Shown here: positions 1-7,948 of the stretch, one piece after another
Position numbering within the stretch: the first letter of the stretch is position 1
How the letters are laid out: each line of letters opens with the position of its first letter
Assembly: GCA_964580585.1 (NCBI GenBank)
Contig: CAZOKZ010000061.1
Span: 1-27,648, forward strand
DNA from: CAZOKZ01 sp964580585
Lineage (GTDB): Bacteria > Sumerlaeota > Sumerlaeia > SLMS01 > JAHLLQ01
Length of the DNA: 27,648 nt
Reading direction: 5' to 3'
Program-made: the position numbers and the translations under genes
Notes under the pieces: generated by a model
The model's database searches: none
The model's input: only the letters and a program-made list of their open reading frames with translations
Told to the model about the DNA's origin: nothing

Positions 1-2
1 TC

Positions 3-1151
3 GACCCTGAACAAAACGACACGTTCAACGATCACTACATGGATATGCCCGTCGATTTGTCGAAGGTCATGTTCATCACCACCGCCAACTCGCTCGACAC
101 CATTCCGGCGCCGTTGCGCGACCGGATGGAAATCATCCGCATCGCGGGCTACATGCCGATTGAAAAGCTCGAAATTGCCAAGCGCTACCTGGTGCCGCGC
201 GAAATTGAGAACACCGGCCTGTCGCGCAAGCATATCAGCTTCCACGCGCCTGCTTTGCGTCGGATGATCACGGATTACACGGCAGAAGCCGGTGTACGGT
301 CGCTGCAAAAAGAGATCTCGAAGATTTGCCGCAAGGTCGCACGCTCGATTGCCGAGCAAGAAAGTCGCGCAGAAGTCGTTCAGGCAGAAAAAGCAGCGAA
401 GAAAAATTCCAAAAAGCCTTCCGCCGCAAAGAAAAAGAAACCCGTTATCGAACGCACGACGGTTACAGCGGACTCACTCGAGTCATTCCTGGGGCAACCG
501 ACGAATCTGAGCGACGTGGCCGAGCGCATGGGTCGTCCAGGTATCGCAATCGGTCTCGCGTGGACACCGGTTGGAGGCGATATTTTGTTTGTCGAAGCGT
601 CGCGTTTCCCGGGCAAAGGCGAATTGAAGCTGACCGGCCAACTTGGCGATGTCATGAAGGAATCGGCCAACGCGGCGTTGACGTTTTTACGCGCCAATCT
701 CGACTTGCTTGGTCTCGAAGACGATGTCTTCTCAAGGTACAACTTCCATGTGCATGTGCCCGCAGGCGCAACGCCGAAGGACGGTCCTTCGGCGGGCGTG
801 TCCATGACAGCAGCGCTGGCGTCGCTGGTAACGGGCAAACACGTACGCGATTTCCTGGCGATGACGGGAGAGATTTCGCTCCGAGGCAACATTTTACCGG
901 TTGGGGGGATCAAGGAGAAGTGCCTTGCCGCGCATCGTGCAGGCATCAAGGAAATCTGCCTGCCGACAAAAAACAAGCGCGATCTGGAGGAAATCCCCGC
1001 CCCCATTCGCAAGGCGGTGAAGTTCCATTTCCTTGACCGCATCGAGGAATTGCTGAACATTGCGTTGGTTTCCGACAAAAAAAGTCCCGCAAAAGCGACG
1101 CGCACGACAGCTCCGCGCAAAACCGCCACGCGACGCGCCGCACGGACATAA
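3..1151 (+). CDS. lon: Lon ATP-dependent protease, C-terminal part (5' end outside window)
   Basis: The reading frame is open from the window edge and begins inside the AAA+ module, in a DPEQN..FNDHY stretch typical of Lon, so the ATG at 39 is not the true start. Lon is a cytoplasmic homo-oligomeric protease that unfolds and degrades damaged and regulatory proteins. The sequence shows the sensor-2/lid region, then the S16 protease domain with the catalytic serine in PKDGPSAGV (codon 789-791) and the catalytic lysine in GGIKEK (codon 912-914). Two parts are unusual. A Lys/Ala-rich segment of about 35 residues (about nt 350-455) lies between the lid and the protease domain, where E. coli Lon has a short link. 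The last 26 or so residues form a basic Ala/Thr/Lys/Arg tail. The next gene follows after 25 nt and is probably co-transcribed. Family identity is very secure. Confidence 0.97.
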   Translation, partial: DPEQNDTFNDHYMDMPVDLSKVMFITTANSLDTIPAPLRDRMEIIRIAGYMPIEKLEIAKRYLVPREIENTGLSRKHISFHAPALRRMITDYTAEAGVRSLQKEISKICRKVARSIAEQESRAEVVQAEKAAKKNSKKPSAAKKKKPVIERTTVTADSLESFLGQPTNLSDVAERMGRPGIAIGLAWTPVGGDILFVEASRFPGKGELKLTGQLGDVMKESANAALTFLRANLDLLGLEDDVFSRYNFHVHVPAGATPKDGPSAGVSMTAALASLVTGKHVRDFLAMTGEISLRGNILPVGGIKEKCLAAHRAGIKEICLPTKNKRDLEEIPAPIRKAVKFHFLDRIEELLNIALVSDKKSPAKATRTTAPRKTATRRAART

Positions 1152-1161
1152 CGGGCAACAC

Positions 1162-1170
1162 AGGGGAAGG
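1162..1170 (+). promoter_or_regulatory. Ribosome binding site for the 1177 gene
   Basis: AGGGGAAGG lies 6 nt before the ATG at 1177. It supports that start and independent translation after lon. Confidence 0.7.
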
Positions 1171-1176
1171 TAAACA

Positions 1177-2649
1177 ATGGACGCGACACAATCGTTCGAG
1201 TATGGACGGCACCTGCAATCGGCGGCCAGCCAGCCGCCGACATCGTTGGTCGCGCCCGAGGATTTGTCGTTTTGCGCCTCGCGTGTGTTGATGCTGGCCC
1301 AGTTCGTTCGACGTTCCACTCCTCAGCTTTCCGAGCTGATTGAAAACGTACTCGGCGATTTGGCTGGACTCCGTCCCGATTCGGCTTTCCGACGCGTGCG
1401 CGACGACAGCGCCCGATGGGAATCGTCACCGGTTTTCTGGACGCTGGCTTGTCACATGCTGAGCCACACGCTGGCCGAATTCAGCAAGGACACCCCGGCA
1501 GAAACGTTGACCGAATTGCGCTCGTCCCTTGGCGATTGGTTTCCTCGTTTGCGCAAAACGCTTGAAGTGCAGCCCAGACCATTGGCGGAAGTGCACCTGG
1601 TTTGCCTGCAAACTTACCTGACCCTGGCTGCAATTTTTCACGACCTTGGCGCCATGCGCTGGGGCGTCGAAACGTTGATGGGCGAAGTCGTCAAACCGGA
1701 ATTATTAACCGGGGCGCTTCAACTCGAATGCGCAGGTATGGCAGCAGGTATTCTGACCGGGCCGAGCGACGAACCGCGCCGAATGCAAATCGCCGGAGTG
1801 CTTGACCAGATCGCCGCAACCAACCCCCAGGCGTCCGAGTTGCGCAAAGCAATCGGCGGCGTTGTTACGCGCGACCCTCTGCAAAGCACCACCAGCGTCC
1901 GTTCGACTAAGGGAAAGAGACCGAAATCCGGCGGCCCATCGTTTGTTGGCGGATTACTGGAATCGTACGGTTGGTTGCTGCCCTGGGCGTTCGGGTTGTT
2001 GGTCGTCGGTAGCTGCGTGTGGGGATTCGGGAAATTTTACGACTGGTTCGAAGGCTCCTCGCACGTTGGCAATCAAAGCCTTGGTCAATTTTACGAGCGC
2101 ATGGAAGCCAACAACGAAGAAAAAAAAGGCGGCGGCGACTCAAGCAACACCGACACGATGGTGGCGGCTCCCACGCCAATCGAAAGCTGGCCCACCCAGG
2201 ATGCGCCCGCTTCTACACCAGCAAATGGTTCCAGCCCCACGTCTCCGTCCCCCGCTCCCAAAATGGTCAGCGGCAATCCCGCACAACTCGACAAAATCGT
2301 CGCACGCCATACAGCCTGGCTCCGTCCCCAACTGATTCAACCGCGCAAGATAGTATCCAGCGCCAATGCCCCGACGTACTTTGGCAAATTGATCAATGCC
2401 GATAAAAACGTGCTAAACGGTACCGCAACCGTGCGGTACAATTTCACGTGGTTCGAAAACGGAGAGCCCGTTGGCGTGCAATGGATCGAAAGCGAATATA
2501 AATGGGAGAACGGCGAATGGCAACTCGCCTCGGCGGTGCGTTGCCTCAATGAACAAGACATCGATGGGTCGTTGATGTATGTCACCGACTCCGCGGATCG
2601 CCAATGGGCCATGTCGCTTTTCAAGCCAAACCCCTTTTATCCGTACTGA
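1177..2649 (+). CDS. Unknown single-pass membrane protein with long low-complexity linker
   Basis: I do not recognise this 490-residue protein. It has a soluble, largely helical N-terminal part (about residues 1-245). A basic stretch (KGKRPKSGG) is followed by one strongly hydrophobic segment at about 266-288 (WLLPWAFGLLVVGSCVWGF). After that comes a Ser/Pro/Thr/Ala-rich linker (about 310-370), then a C-terminal globular part (about 375-490) with a Trp/Tyr-rich, beta-looking stretch (YNFTWFENGEPVGVQWIE). Basic residues before the membrane segment suggest the N-terminus is cytoplasmic and the C-terminal domain is outside. The ATG has a good Shine-Dalgarno sequence. It lies 25 nt after lon, so it is probably in the same transcript; a link to proteostasis is only a guess from position. 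It ends convergently with the MBL gene at 2722. Confidence 0.85.
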   Translation: MDATQSFEYGRHLQSAASQPPTSLVAPEDLSFCASRVLMLAQFVRRSTPQLSELIENVLGDLAGLRPDSAFRRVRDDSARWESSPVFWTLACHMLSHTLAEFSKDTPAETLTELRSSLGDWFPRLRKTLEVQPRPLAEVHLVCLQTYLTLAAIFHDLGAMRWGVETLMGEVVKPELLTGALQLECAGMAAGILTGPSDEPRRMQIAGVLDQIAATNPQASELRKAIGGVVTRDPLQSTTSVRSTKGKRPKSGGPSFVGGLLESYGWLLPWAFGLLVVGSCVWGFGKFYDWFEGSSHVGNQSLGQFYERMEANNEEKKGGGDSSNTDTMVAAPTPIESWPTQDAPASTPANGSSPTSPSPAPKMVSGNPAQLDKIVARHTAWLRPQLIQPRKIVSSANAPTYFGKLINADKNVLNGTATVRYNFTWFENGEPVGVQWIESEYKWENGEWQLASAVRCLNEQDIDGSLMYVTDSADRQWAMSLFKPNPFYPY

Positions 2650-2651
2650 CG

Positions 2652-2688
2652 TTATTATAGCGATTGCCAAAATTGTTGGCCGAAATAA
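2652..2688. terminator. Possible weak hairpin between convergent genes
   Basis: GCCAA (2666-2670) pairs with TTGGC (2676-2680) around a 5-nt loop, and an outer TTATT (2652-2656) can pair with AATAA (2684-2688). It sits just after the stop at 2649. There is no clear T-run, so the terminator call is weak. Confidence 0.3.
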
Positions 2689-2695
2689 TCATTCT

Positions 2696-2736
2696 TCAAT
2701 TCATCCTTTATCCCTCATCCTTCATCCTTTCATCAC
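2696..2736. repeat. Short degenerate (T)TCATCC repeat
   Basis: Five to six imperfect copies of a TTCATCC/TTTATCC/CTCATCC unit run between the convergent genes and into the stop codon of the MBL gene, so the last MBL residues (about MKG-stop) are encoded by the repeat. Such ATCC-type degenerate repeats are low-complexity intergenic DNA; no function is evident. Confidence 0.6.
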
Positions 2737-3513
2737 CTCGTACACTCGCCCTACCTCCAAAATCGGAAGGGACGGAGTCTTATCTTTCTCCATCAAGTAA
2801 TCCGGCGTGTGAATCAGATGAATTTTCCGACGAATGTTATCGGGTAATTGTTCAAGCGACGCGACTTCGGTATGCGGATAAACATCGCCTGCTTCGTGGA
2901 TAATAAAATCCGCGTCGCGGAGAAATTCCACGTGCGCGTCCTCGAATTCCGAGTCGCCGCTGTACCCCAATTGCACGTCGCCGAACGTGGCTACGAATCC
3001 AAAACACGGCAGTGAATGCAGCGACCTCCGGATACGGAAACACCAGGGTAACTCCGTCCCTGCCAGCAGGTGATCCGTTCCTTCTTCCCAAACATGGACG
3101 TTGAAAAACGACTCCAGCGTTCGATCGCCATCGCGCCCCGCCATGGCGGCTTTCAAACGATGTTCCCACAACGGCTGTTCGACTTCTGGCAGCAAGTACA
3201 GGTTCGGCGCAGGGGCATGCAGCACATGGTGACGGTAAAATCCGACTTCTTCCAACCCGTTGCAATGATCGCCATGCAGATGTGTCAAAATGATGTCGTC
3301 GATATCGTCGAGATCAATCGACAGCCCAGCCTTTTTGCCCGCTTCGTATAACACGCGACGAATGGGTGCCGGACAATCGACCAGGATATTGCGTTCCCCG
3401 GCAATCATCAAAAAACTTGCGTTGTAGGAAAGTCGCGTGAACGCGTTTCCCACACCGAGTGGCAGCAAATACAAACGCGAAGGATCGAATGTACGAAGCG
3501 AACGGAGGGTCAT
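2722..3513 (-). CDS. Metallo-beta-lactamase-fold metallohydrolase
   Basis: This 263-residue MBL-fold hydrolase has the metal motif THLHGDH (H78, H80, D82, H83) after a predicted beta strand (DDIILT). Further candidate ligands are the aspartate of GYSGDSEF and histidines near the C-terminus (HLIHTPD). Layout and length resemble the RNase Z/phosphodiesterase-like branch rather than glyoxalase II. The substrate cannot be told from the sequence. The start ATG (3511-3513) overlaps the TGA of the upstream HAD gene (3510-3512), so the two are translationally coupled and may act in one pathway, for example successive steps on a phosphorylated or nucleotide substrate (inference). The C-terminal codons run into a degenerate TTCATCC repeat. 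Confidence 0.9.
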   Translation of the reverse strand: MTLRSLRTFDPSRLYLLPLGVGNAFTRLSYNASFLMIAGERNILVDCPAPIRRVLYEAGKKAGLSIDLDDIDDIILTHLHGDHCNGLEEVGFYRHHVLHAPAPNLYLLPEVEQPLWEHRLKAAMAGRDGDRTLESFFNVHVWEEGTDHLLAGTELPWCFRIRRSLHSLPCFGFVATFGDVQLGYSGDSEFEDAHVEFLRDADFIIHEAGDVYPHTEVASLEQLPDNIRRKIHLIHTPDYLMEKDKTPSLPILEVGRVYEVMKG

Positions 3514-4199
3514 GGCATCGGCTCCTCCTTCAACGTCGCAACGCTCTCATCTAATCGACGAACCAGTTCAGAAAGCGACAATTCCATCAACGATTCAATG
3601 CGCAAATGAGCATGTTCGACACCTAAATGCCGCGTCACCCCATTGGGGACGACAACGCTGAACGCGCCCGCCGCGCGCGCCGCCGTAATCCCGTTCGGTG
3701 AATCTTCCAGCACAATCGTGCGCTCGGGTTGAACCCCCAACTCGCGCATTGCCGCGACAAACAGCTCGGGATCGGGTTTGGTATTCGTCACGTCGTCGCA
3801 GGTTTTCACGCATTGAAAGTGAGAACGAAGACCCAGGCGTTCCAAATGCGGTTCAACCCACCAACGCGGAGAACTCGATGCCAACCCGACACGCATTCCG
3901 ATGTCGCGGGCAGCTTCCAGCGTCGCCACCACGCCGGGCAGCGGTTCGGCGTTCTGTAATGTACCCATCACGGCTTCGCGATGACGATTGCGCAAACCGG
4001 CGCAATCCACGGGGGCGCCAAGTTGCTCGGCCAAATCCACACACGGATTGAACTTGATGTCCGTGCTGCCCACGCACACGCCCCATTTTTCGTGCGAAAG
4101 CGTCAGACCGAACTCCGCATAAATCTCCGCCCACGCATCGAATACGGGAACTTCTGTATCGAGAATCAAACCGTCGAAATCGAAAATTAAGCCGAACAT
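3510..4199 (-). CDS. HAD-superfamily hydrolase, beta-phosphoglucomutase-like
   Basis: This 229-residue protein has all four HAD motifs: DFDGLILDTE (nucleophile D7, acid/base D9), LASSS (motif II), TKPDPELF (motif III lysine) and VLEDSPNGITAA (motif IV). The helical cap inserted after motif I places it in subfamily IA (phosphoglycolate phosphatase/beta-phosphoglucomutase-like sugar-phosphate enzymes). The exact substrate is not predictable. It probably acts as a cytoplasmic phosphatase or mutase on a small phosphorylated sugar. It is the first gene of a two-gene unit with the MBL hydrolase (ATGA overlap). The start ATG is at 4197-4199; no strong Shine-Dalgarno is visible, but the conserved DFDG motif begins at residue 7, so no longer N-terminus is needed. 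Confidence 0.92.
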   Translation of the reverse strand: MFGLIFDFDGLILDTEVPVFDAWAEIYAEFGLTLSHEKWGVCVGSTDIKFNPCVDLAEQLGAPVDCAGLRNRHREAVMGTLQNAEPLPGVVATLEAARDIGMRVGLASSSPRWWVEPHLERLGLRSHFQCVKTCDDVTNTKPDPELFVAAMRELGVQPERTIVLEDSPNGITAARAAGAFSVVVPNGVTRHLGVEHAHLRIESLMELSLSELVRRLDESVATLKEEPMP

Positions 4200-4228
4200 G
4201 AGGTCACTTTTTCGGAACGTTTTTTATT

Positions 4229-4332
4229 AACCGCAAAGGCACAAATATTCTGTATCAATGATTCTTTCTTTCATTTCTATCCTGCTAATCCTGTTCATCT
4301 TGTCTGAATAGAAACTTCACACCTTTGTGGTT
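4229..4332. repeat. Repeat-like intergenic element bounded by AACCgCAAAGG inverted ends
   Basis: AACCGCAAAGG (4229-4239) and CCTTTGTGGTT (4322-4332) form a 10-of-11 inverted pair about 104 bp apart. Between them lies an ATCCTG-type phrase (CCTGCTAATCCTGTTCATC). The outer motif resembles AACCACGAAGGCAC at 21852, so this belongs to a dispersed intergenic family. It fills most of the 139-bp gap between the thiolase 3' end and the HAD start and encodes nothing. Confidence 0.6.
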
Positions 4333-4338
4333 TGCTTT

Positions 4339-5676
4339 TTACGGTATTTCGACCAACACCGCCATGCCCTGGCCACCGCCAATGCACAGGGAAGCGACGC
4401 CGCGCTTGAGTCCCCGGTGTCGCAAGGCGTGGACCAACGTAACGACCAGGCGCAAACCACTCGCGCCAAGCGGATGACCAAGCGCAATCGCCCCACCATT
4501 GACGTTGAGTTTTTCGCGCGGAATCAAGCACCCGTTCATGCCAAGCGCCGTCAGTGTCGCGAGCACTTGCGCGGCGAAAGCTTCGTTGATTTCAAACAAA
4601 TCGATGTCTTCGACTTCGAGCCCCTGATCGCGCAACAATTTCGGAATCGCCACCGCCGGACCAAGCCCCATCATGCGCGGTTCGAGCGCCACCGTTGCAT
4701 AACCGCTCAACCACGCGATATCGCGGAGACCATCGAGTTCGACTTCCTGGGCCGACATGGCCAGACACGATGCCGCGCCGTCGTTATGCGGTGAACTGTT
4801 GCCCGCGGTGAGCGCGCCCTGTTCGTCAAACGCCGTCGGCAAGGACGCCAACGCATCGAGCGATGTGTCTGAACGCACACACTCGTCGTCTGGATCGAGC
4901 GCCACCATCCCGCCGTCGTCGTTTCCCGCAAAAGCCCAGATTTCATCGGTGAATTCGCCGCGTGCATGCGCCTGGGTAGCTTTGCGATGGCTTTCGAGGG
5001 CAAACTCGTCCATCTGAGCGCGCGACAGGCGAAAGTCCCGCGCCAATTCTTCGACCGATTCAGCCATCCCAGGATCGCCGAATTCGTCGGTTGACAACCG
5101 AACACGAAATGGACGCGGCGCCTCGAGCGTATTTTCCCGCCGGGGACGCTCATACAACCAGGGGGCGCGACTGGCGCTTTCGACACCGCCGACCAGAATT
5201 TTCGACGCAAGCCCGGCGTTGATTTTTGCCGCCGCCGTCACCAGCGCTTCGAGCGATGCGCCACACTGCCGGTCGATTGTCATCGCGGGTACGTGGATCG
5301 GCACGCCTGCTTCGAGTGCAGCCACGCGCGCTACATTTCCCATCCCATTTCGCACGCTGCCCGCAATGACCTCGTCGGAAGCCAGCAGCTTTTCGAGCGT
5401 CTCCTGATCGTCCTCGGCCACCAGGGCGGTCGTGAAGCTCGGGTCTTCGTCCGCGCGTTCCAACATCTCTTTTGTCACACGATAAACGCCCGAATCGCTC
5501 AATTCACGCTCGAGAATCGAGTGATACGTCATGCTTTCGTTGAAATAACGAAACAACGTACCGCGAAACGAGTTTGCCAACAACTCGTACGGCTCGAATT
5601 GGGCCAACCGACCGCCGATTTTACCAATCGGCGTCCGAACGGGCGCCACCAACGCAATGGGTTCACGAAATTTCAT
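4339..5676 (-). CDS. Thiolase (acetyl-CoA acetyltransferase/3-ketoacyl-CoA thiolase)
   Basis: This thiolase-superfamily enzyme either condenses two acyl-CoAs or cleaves 3-ketoacyl-CoA. The nucleophilic cysteine is C138 (DRQCGASLEAL). The other catalytic signatures are NEAFA (N364), GHPLGASG (H401) and CIGGGQG (C431). At 445 residues it is longer than the usual 390 or so. The excess is mostly a helical insertion of about 45 residues (about 45-100) between the first helix and the strand leading to NGMGNVAR. Longer thiolases of the FadI type exist, so biosynthetic and beta-oxidation roles cannot be separated here. No hydratase or dehydrogenase partner is adjacent. The ATG at 5676 is preceded by GGGAGAG about 9-11 nt upstream, and the family motif (PIALVAPVRTPIG) starts at once. 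Confidence 0.95.
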   Translation of the reverse strand: MKFREPIALVAPVRTPIGKIGGRLAQFEPYELLANSFRGTLFRYFNESMTYHSILERELSDSGVYRVTKEMLERADEDPSFTTALVAEDDQETLEKLLASDEVIAGSVRNGMGNVARVAALEAGVPIHVPAMTIDRQCGASLEALVTAAAKINAGLASKILVGGVESASRAPWLYERPRRENTLEAPRPFRVRLSTDEFGDPGMAESVEELARDFRLSRAQMDEFALESHRKATQAHARGEFTDEIWAFAGNDDGGMVALDPDDECVRSDTSLDALASLPTAFDEQGALTAGNSSPHNDGAASCLAMSAQEVELDGLRDIAWLSGYATVALEPRMMGLGPAVAIPKLLRDQGLEVEDIDLFEINEAFAAQVLATLTALGMNGCLIPREKLNVNGGAIALGHPLGASGLRLVVTLVHALRHRGLKRGVASLCIGGGQGMAVLVEIP

Positions 5677-5794
5677 GCTCTTGTTCTCTCCCGAAACGTC
5701 TTCCAGCGCGACAAGAAACTACTTCAACACTCCGAGAATTACCACGGGAGTCAATCCGAGAAGGCGAAACCTACTGGTTGACGATCCCCGGGGT

Positions 5795-5824
5795 TTGACG
5801 GTCGGATTTTTTTCTCGGCATAGC
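5795..5824 (+). promoter_or_regulatory. Possible sigma-70 promoter for the membrane-protein pair
   Basis: TTGACG (5795-5800) matches a -35 box well. CATAGC (5819-5824), 18 nt later, is only a weak -10. It sits in the 182-bp divergent gap between the thiolase and the 5859 gene. A second TTGACG lies just upstream (about 5779). Tentative. Confidence 0.3.
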
Positions 5825-5858
5825 TGGAAAGACGATTTTCGCCAGGAATCACCCGCGC

Positions 5859-7346
5859 ATGATACACGCAGTTATCGGCTACGCGCAAGAAGTCTTATTC
5901 GGGCAACCGGCCTGGCGATCACGCTTTGGTCTGGGCAAATGCCTGCTTCTCGTCGGTCTGTTCATGCTCGGGATTGCGCACTGGAATTTCTTTTTCCAGC
6001 AAGGCGATTTTGGATGGCATGCCCATGACTGGCCCAAGGACCAGAATTATTACGTCTATTGGCAGAAAGCACTCGAATCGGGTGTCTGGCCGACGAAAAC
6101 CTCGCACAAAATCCAGGGCAGCGACCTGCTGATGGCCAACCCCGAGTTCATCGTCTCGCCCCAAGTCCTTCTCCTCAAATCGATGTCCAATGGACGGTTC
6201 ATTCTCGTCAACACACTGATTGGCTACGCCGTTGGGTTCCTTGGATGTCTGCTGTTGATGCGGCGATTCCAACTATCGCTTTTCGGATTCGCCGTCCTCT
6301 GGCTACTTTTCAGCTTTAACGGCCATCTTGTGGCTCATTTACGTGCGGGTCATACAATGTGGAACGGGTATTTTTTGCTCCCGTTTTTCTTTCTATGCAC
6401 CGACGCCATCGTGCGCAATGAACGCCCATGGGTGGGGGCGTTTGGCAACGCAGCCACGATCGCGGCGATGTTCTTCCAGGGTTCCTTTCACATTGCCTCG
6501 TTTTGCCTGATGTTTCTTGGTCTTTTGTGCCTCGCTAACTGGAGCAAAATTCGTTGGGGCATACTGACAGCAGCCATGACCGTTGGACTGGCGGCGTTGC
6601 GCATTTTTCCCGCCGTGACCAGCTTCCCTTCGCAAACCAAGGAATTCATCACCGGATACCCATCGTTGCGTGTGGTTTTCGATGCCTTGACCGACTTGCG
6701 CGCGCCGGACACGCCGGAAATCCGAGGCATGTTCGGCGGTGAATTCCCCTACCTCGGTTGGTGGGAATACGACATATTCATCGGTCTCGCCGCGTTTATA
6801 TTCGTCGCGTGGTTTGGCGTTCTTTCACGCATGAAGCGTGAAGATCCCTGCCTTGGGGCGAAAGATTTTCGCGCGTACACCGTCCCCATTACCGTCATGG
6901 CGTTTTTTTCCATCGGCTTTGCCTACCTGCCAATCTCCGCTTCGCCCATTCCGCTTTTCAACGCCGAACGTGCAACCGGGCGCCTGCTTTTGCTTCCCGT
7001 CCTCGCGCTGATTTTAATCGCCTGCGTACGATTCGAGACCACGCTCCCCCGCTGGCGAGAACGCCCCGCGCTCCTTTGGCTGGCGATTGTGGGGTGGCTG
7101 GTCAGCGTCATGGAAATCGCCACGCACACGCGTCTGTGGCAAATGCCCGAGCCCAAACCCATGCGCGACTTGACGTTGAACCTCGCCCTTGTGCAGGACA
7201 CCGCCGACAAGGCTTACATCGCCAGTCTGAAAGCAGGCGCCTTCGTCAGCGCCGTGTCGTTAGTCATTTTGATCGCCGGAATAGTCAAATTCGGTTGGAT
7301 CGACACGCGCCGCAATTCCCCGCCCGTACCGAAAGCTGACGTATGA
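5859..7346 (+). CDS. Polytopic membrane protein, possibly GT-C-like; first of a tandem pair
   Basis: This 495-residue protein has about 10-12 hydrophobic segments, starting near residues 25-47 (LLLVGLFMLGIAHWNFFF). After the first segment comes a conserved-looking outer loop with HDWPKDQNYYVYW and NPEFIVSPQ. Later motifs include AGHTMWNGYFLLPFFFL, FFQGSFHIASF and FNAERATGRLLLLPVLAL. A large loop after the first membrane span, with an acidic residue near an aromatic cluster, is reminiscent of GT-C glycosyltransferases or YfhO-like proteins, but no diagnostic motif was seen, so the function is left open. The ATG follows AGGAA at about 10 nt. Its TGA overlaps the ATG of a close paralogue (ATGA at 7343-7346), so the pair is coupled and arose by tandem duplication. 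Confidence 0.85.
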   Translation: MIHAVIGYAQEVLFGQPAWRSRFGLGKCLLLVGLFMLGIAHWNFFFQQGDFGWHAHDWPKDQNYYVYWQKALESGVWPTKTSHKIQGSDLLMANPEFIVSPQVLLLKSMSNGRFILVNTLIGYAVGFLGCLLLMRRFQLSLFGFAVLWLLFSFNGHLVAHLRAGHTMWNGYFLLPFFFLCTDAIVRNERPWVGAFGNAATIAAMFFQGSFHIASFCLMFLGLLCLANWSKIRWGILTAAMTVGLAALRIFPAVTSFPSQTKEFITGYPSLRVVFDALTDLRAPDTPEIRGMFGGEFPYLGWWEYDIFIGLAAFIFVAWFGVLSRMKREDPCLGAKDFRAYTVPITVMAFFSIGFAYLPISASPIPLFNAERATGRLLLLPVLALILIACVRFETTLPRWRERPALLWLAIVGWLVSVMEIATHTRLWQMPEPKPMRDLTLNLALVQDTADKAYIASLKAGAFVSAVSLVILIAGIVKFGWIDTRRNSPPVPKADV

Positions 7347-7948
7347 ACGTCCTCGTCATGCTGCGCGATTTCGTCGAAGCGGTTTTGTTCAATCGGCGAA
7401 CCGAAACACGACTGCAATCGATTGTCGCGTCGATTTTACTCCTCCTGATTTTTGCCGCAGGAATACTTCATTGGGTTCTTTTTTTCAATCAAGGCAATGT
7501 GCAACTCTTTGCAAACGATTGGCATAAAGAGACCCTTTACTACCTTCACCTGCAACAAGCGATCGAACAAGGTGTCATTCCCTGGCACACTCAGGTGTCT
7601 ATCCTGGAAACCCAACGGTTTCTCGCCAACCCAGAGATCGTTCTTTCTCCCCAAATCGTTCTGTTGCGTTGGATGTCTGTCGGCAAATTCGTGGTGGTCA
7701 ATACCGCGCTCTGCTGGGCTATCGGTTATGCGGGGTGTTTGCTGATCAAGCGGCGCCATCGTTTGTCGATTGCCTCGTTCACGATGCTGATCCTTCTGTG
7801 GGGATTCAACGGACACATCGTTTCGCATCTTGCCGTGGGGCACTCCATGTGGAACGGTTATTTTTTCTTCCGTTCGTTTTTCTGGCGCTCGACGGTTGGC
7901 ACGATTCCAAGTCCTGGCCATTGGGACGAGCGCTTGGAATCGGTGTGA
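7343..7948 (+). CDS. N-terminal part of the second tandem membrane protein (frameshifted)
   Basis: This frame aligns with the 5859 protein over its first 170 or so residues: AGILHWVLFFNQGN, ANDWHKETLYY, NPEIVLSPQIVLLRWMS and VGHSMWNGYFF match it block by block. After MWNGYFF (about nt 7867) similarity stops and the frame continues for about 27 unrelated residues (ending ERLESV) to a stop at 7948. The homologous continuation is in the -1 frame (7867-8811). The ATG overlaps the stop of the upstream paralogue. The gene is therefore one of three things: a true pseudogene, a one-base sequencing error in a T6 run, or a gene using -1 frameshifting. The unshifted product would lack most membrane segments. 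Confidence 0.8.
   Translation: MNVLVMLRDFVEAVLFNRRTETRLQSIVASILLLLIFAAGILHWVLFFNQGNVQLFANDWHKETLYYLHLQQAIEQGVIPWHTQVSILETQRFLANPEIVLSPQIVLLRWMSVGKFVVVNTALCWAIGYAGCLLIKRRHRLSIASFTMLILLWGFNGHIVSHLAVGHSMWNGYFFFRSFFWRSTVGTIPSPGHWDERLESV
7861..7867 (+). other. Slippery heptamer T TTT TTC at the frameshift point
   Basis: In the upstream frame the codons read TAT TTT TTC, so bases 7861-7867 form X XXY YYZ with X=Y=T and Z=C. A -1 slip here continues with CTT CCG (Leu-Pro), giving ..WNGYFFLPF.., which matches WNGYFLLPF in the neighbouring paralogue. The same product would result if the T6 run had one more T. The heptamer is seen in the sequence; its use in vivo is not shown. Confidence 0.5.

Noticed and set aside
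380..1429. 349-codon minus-strand open frame opposite lon
   Set aside because: It is a shadow of the Lon frame with no domain, and it spans two plus-strand genes.
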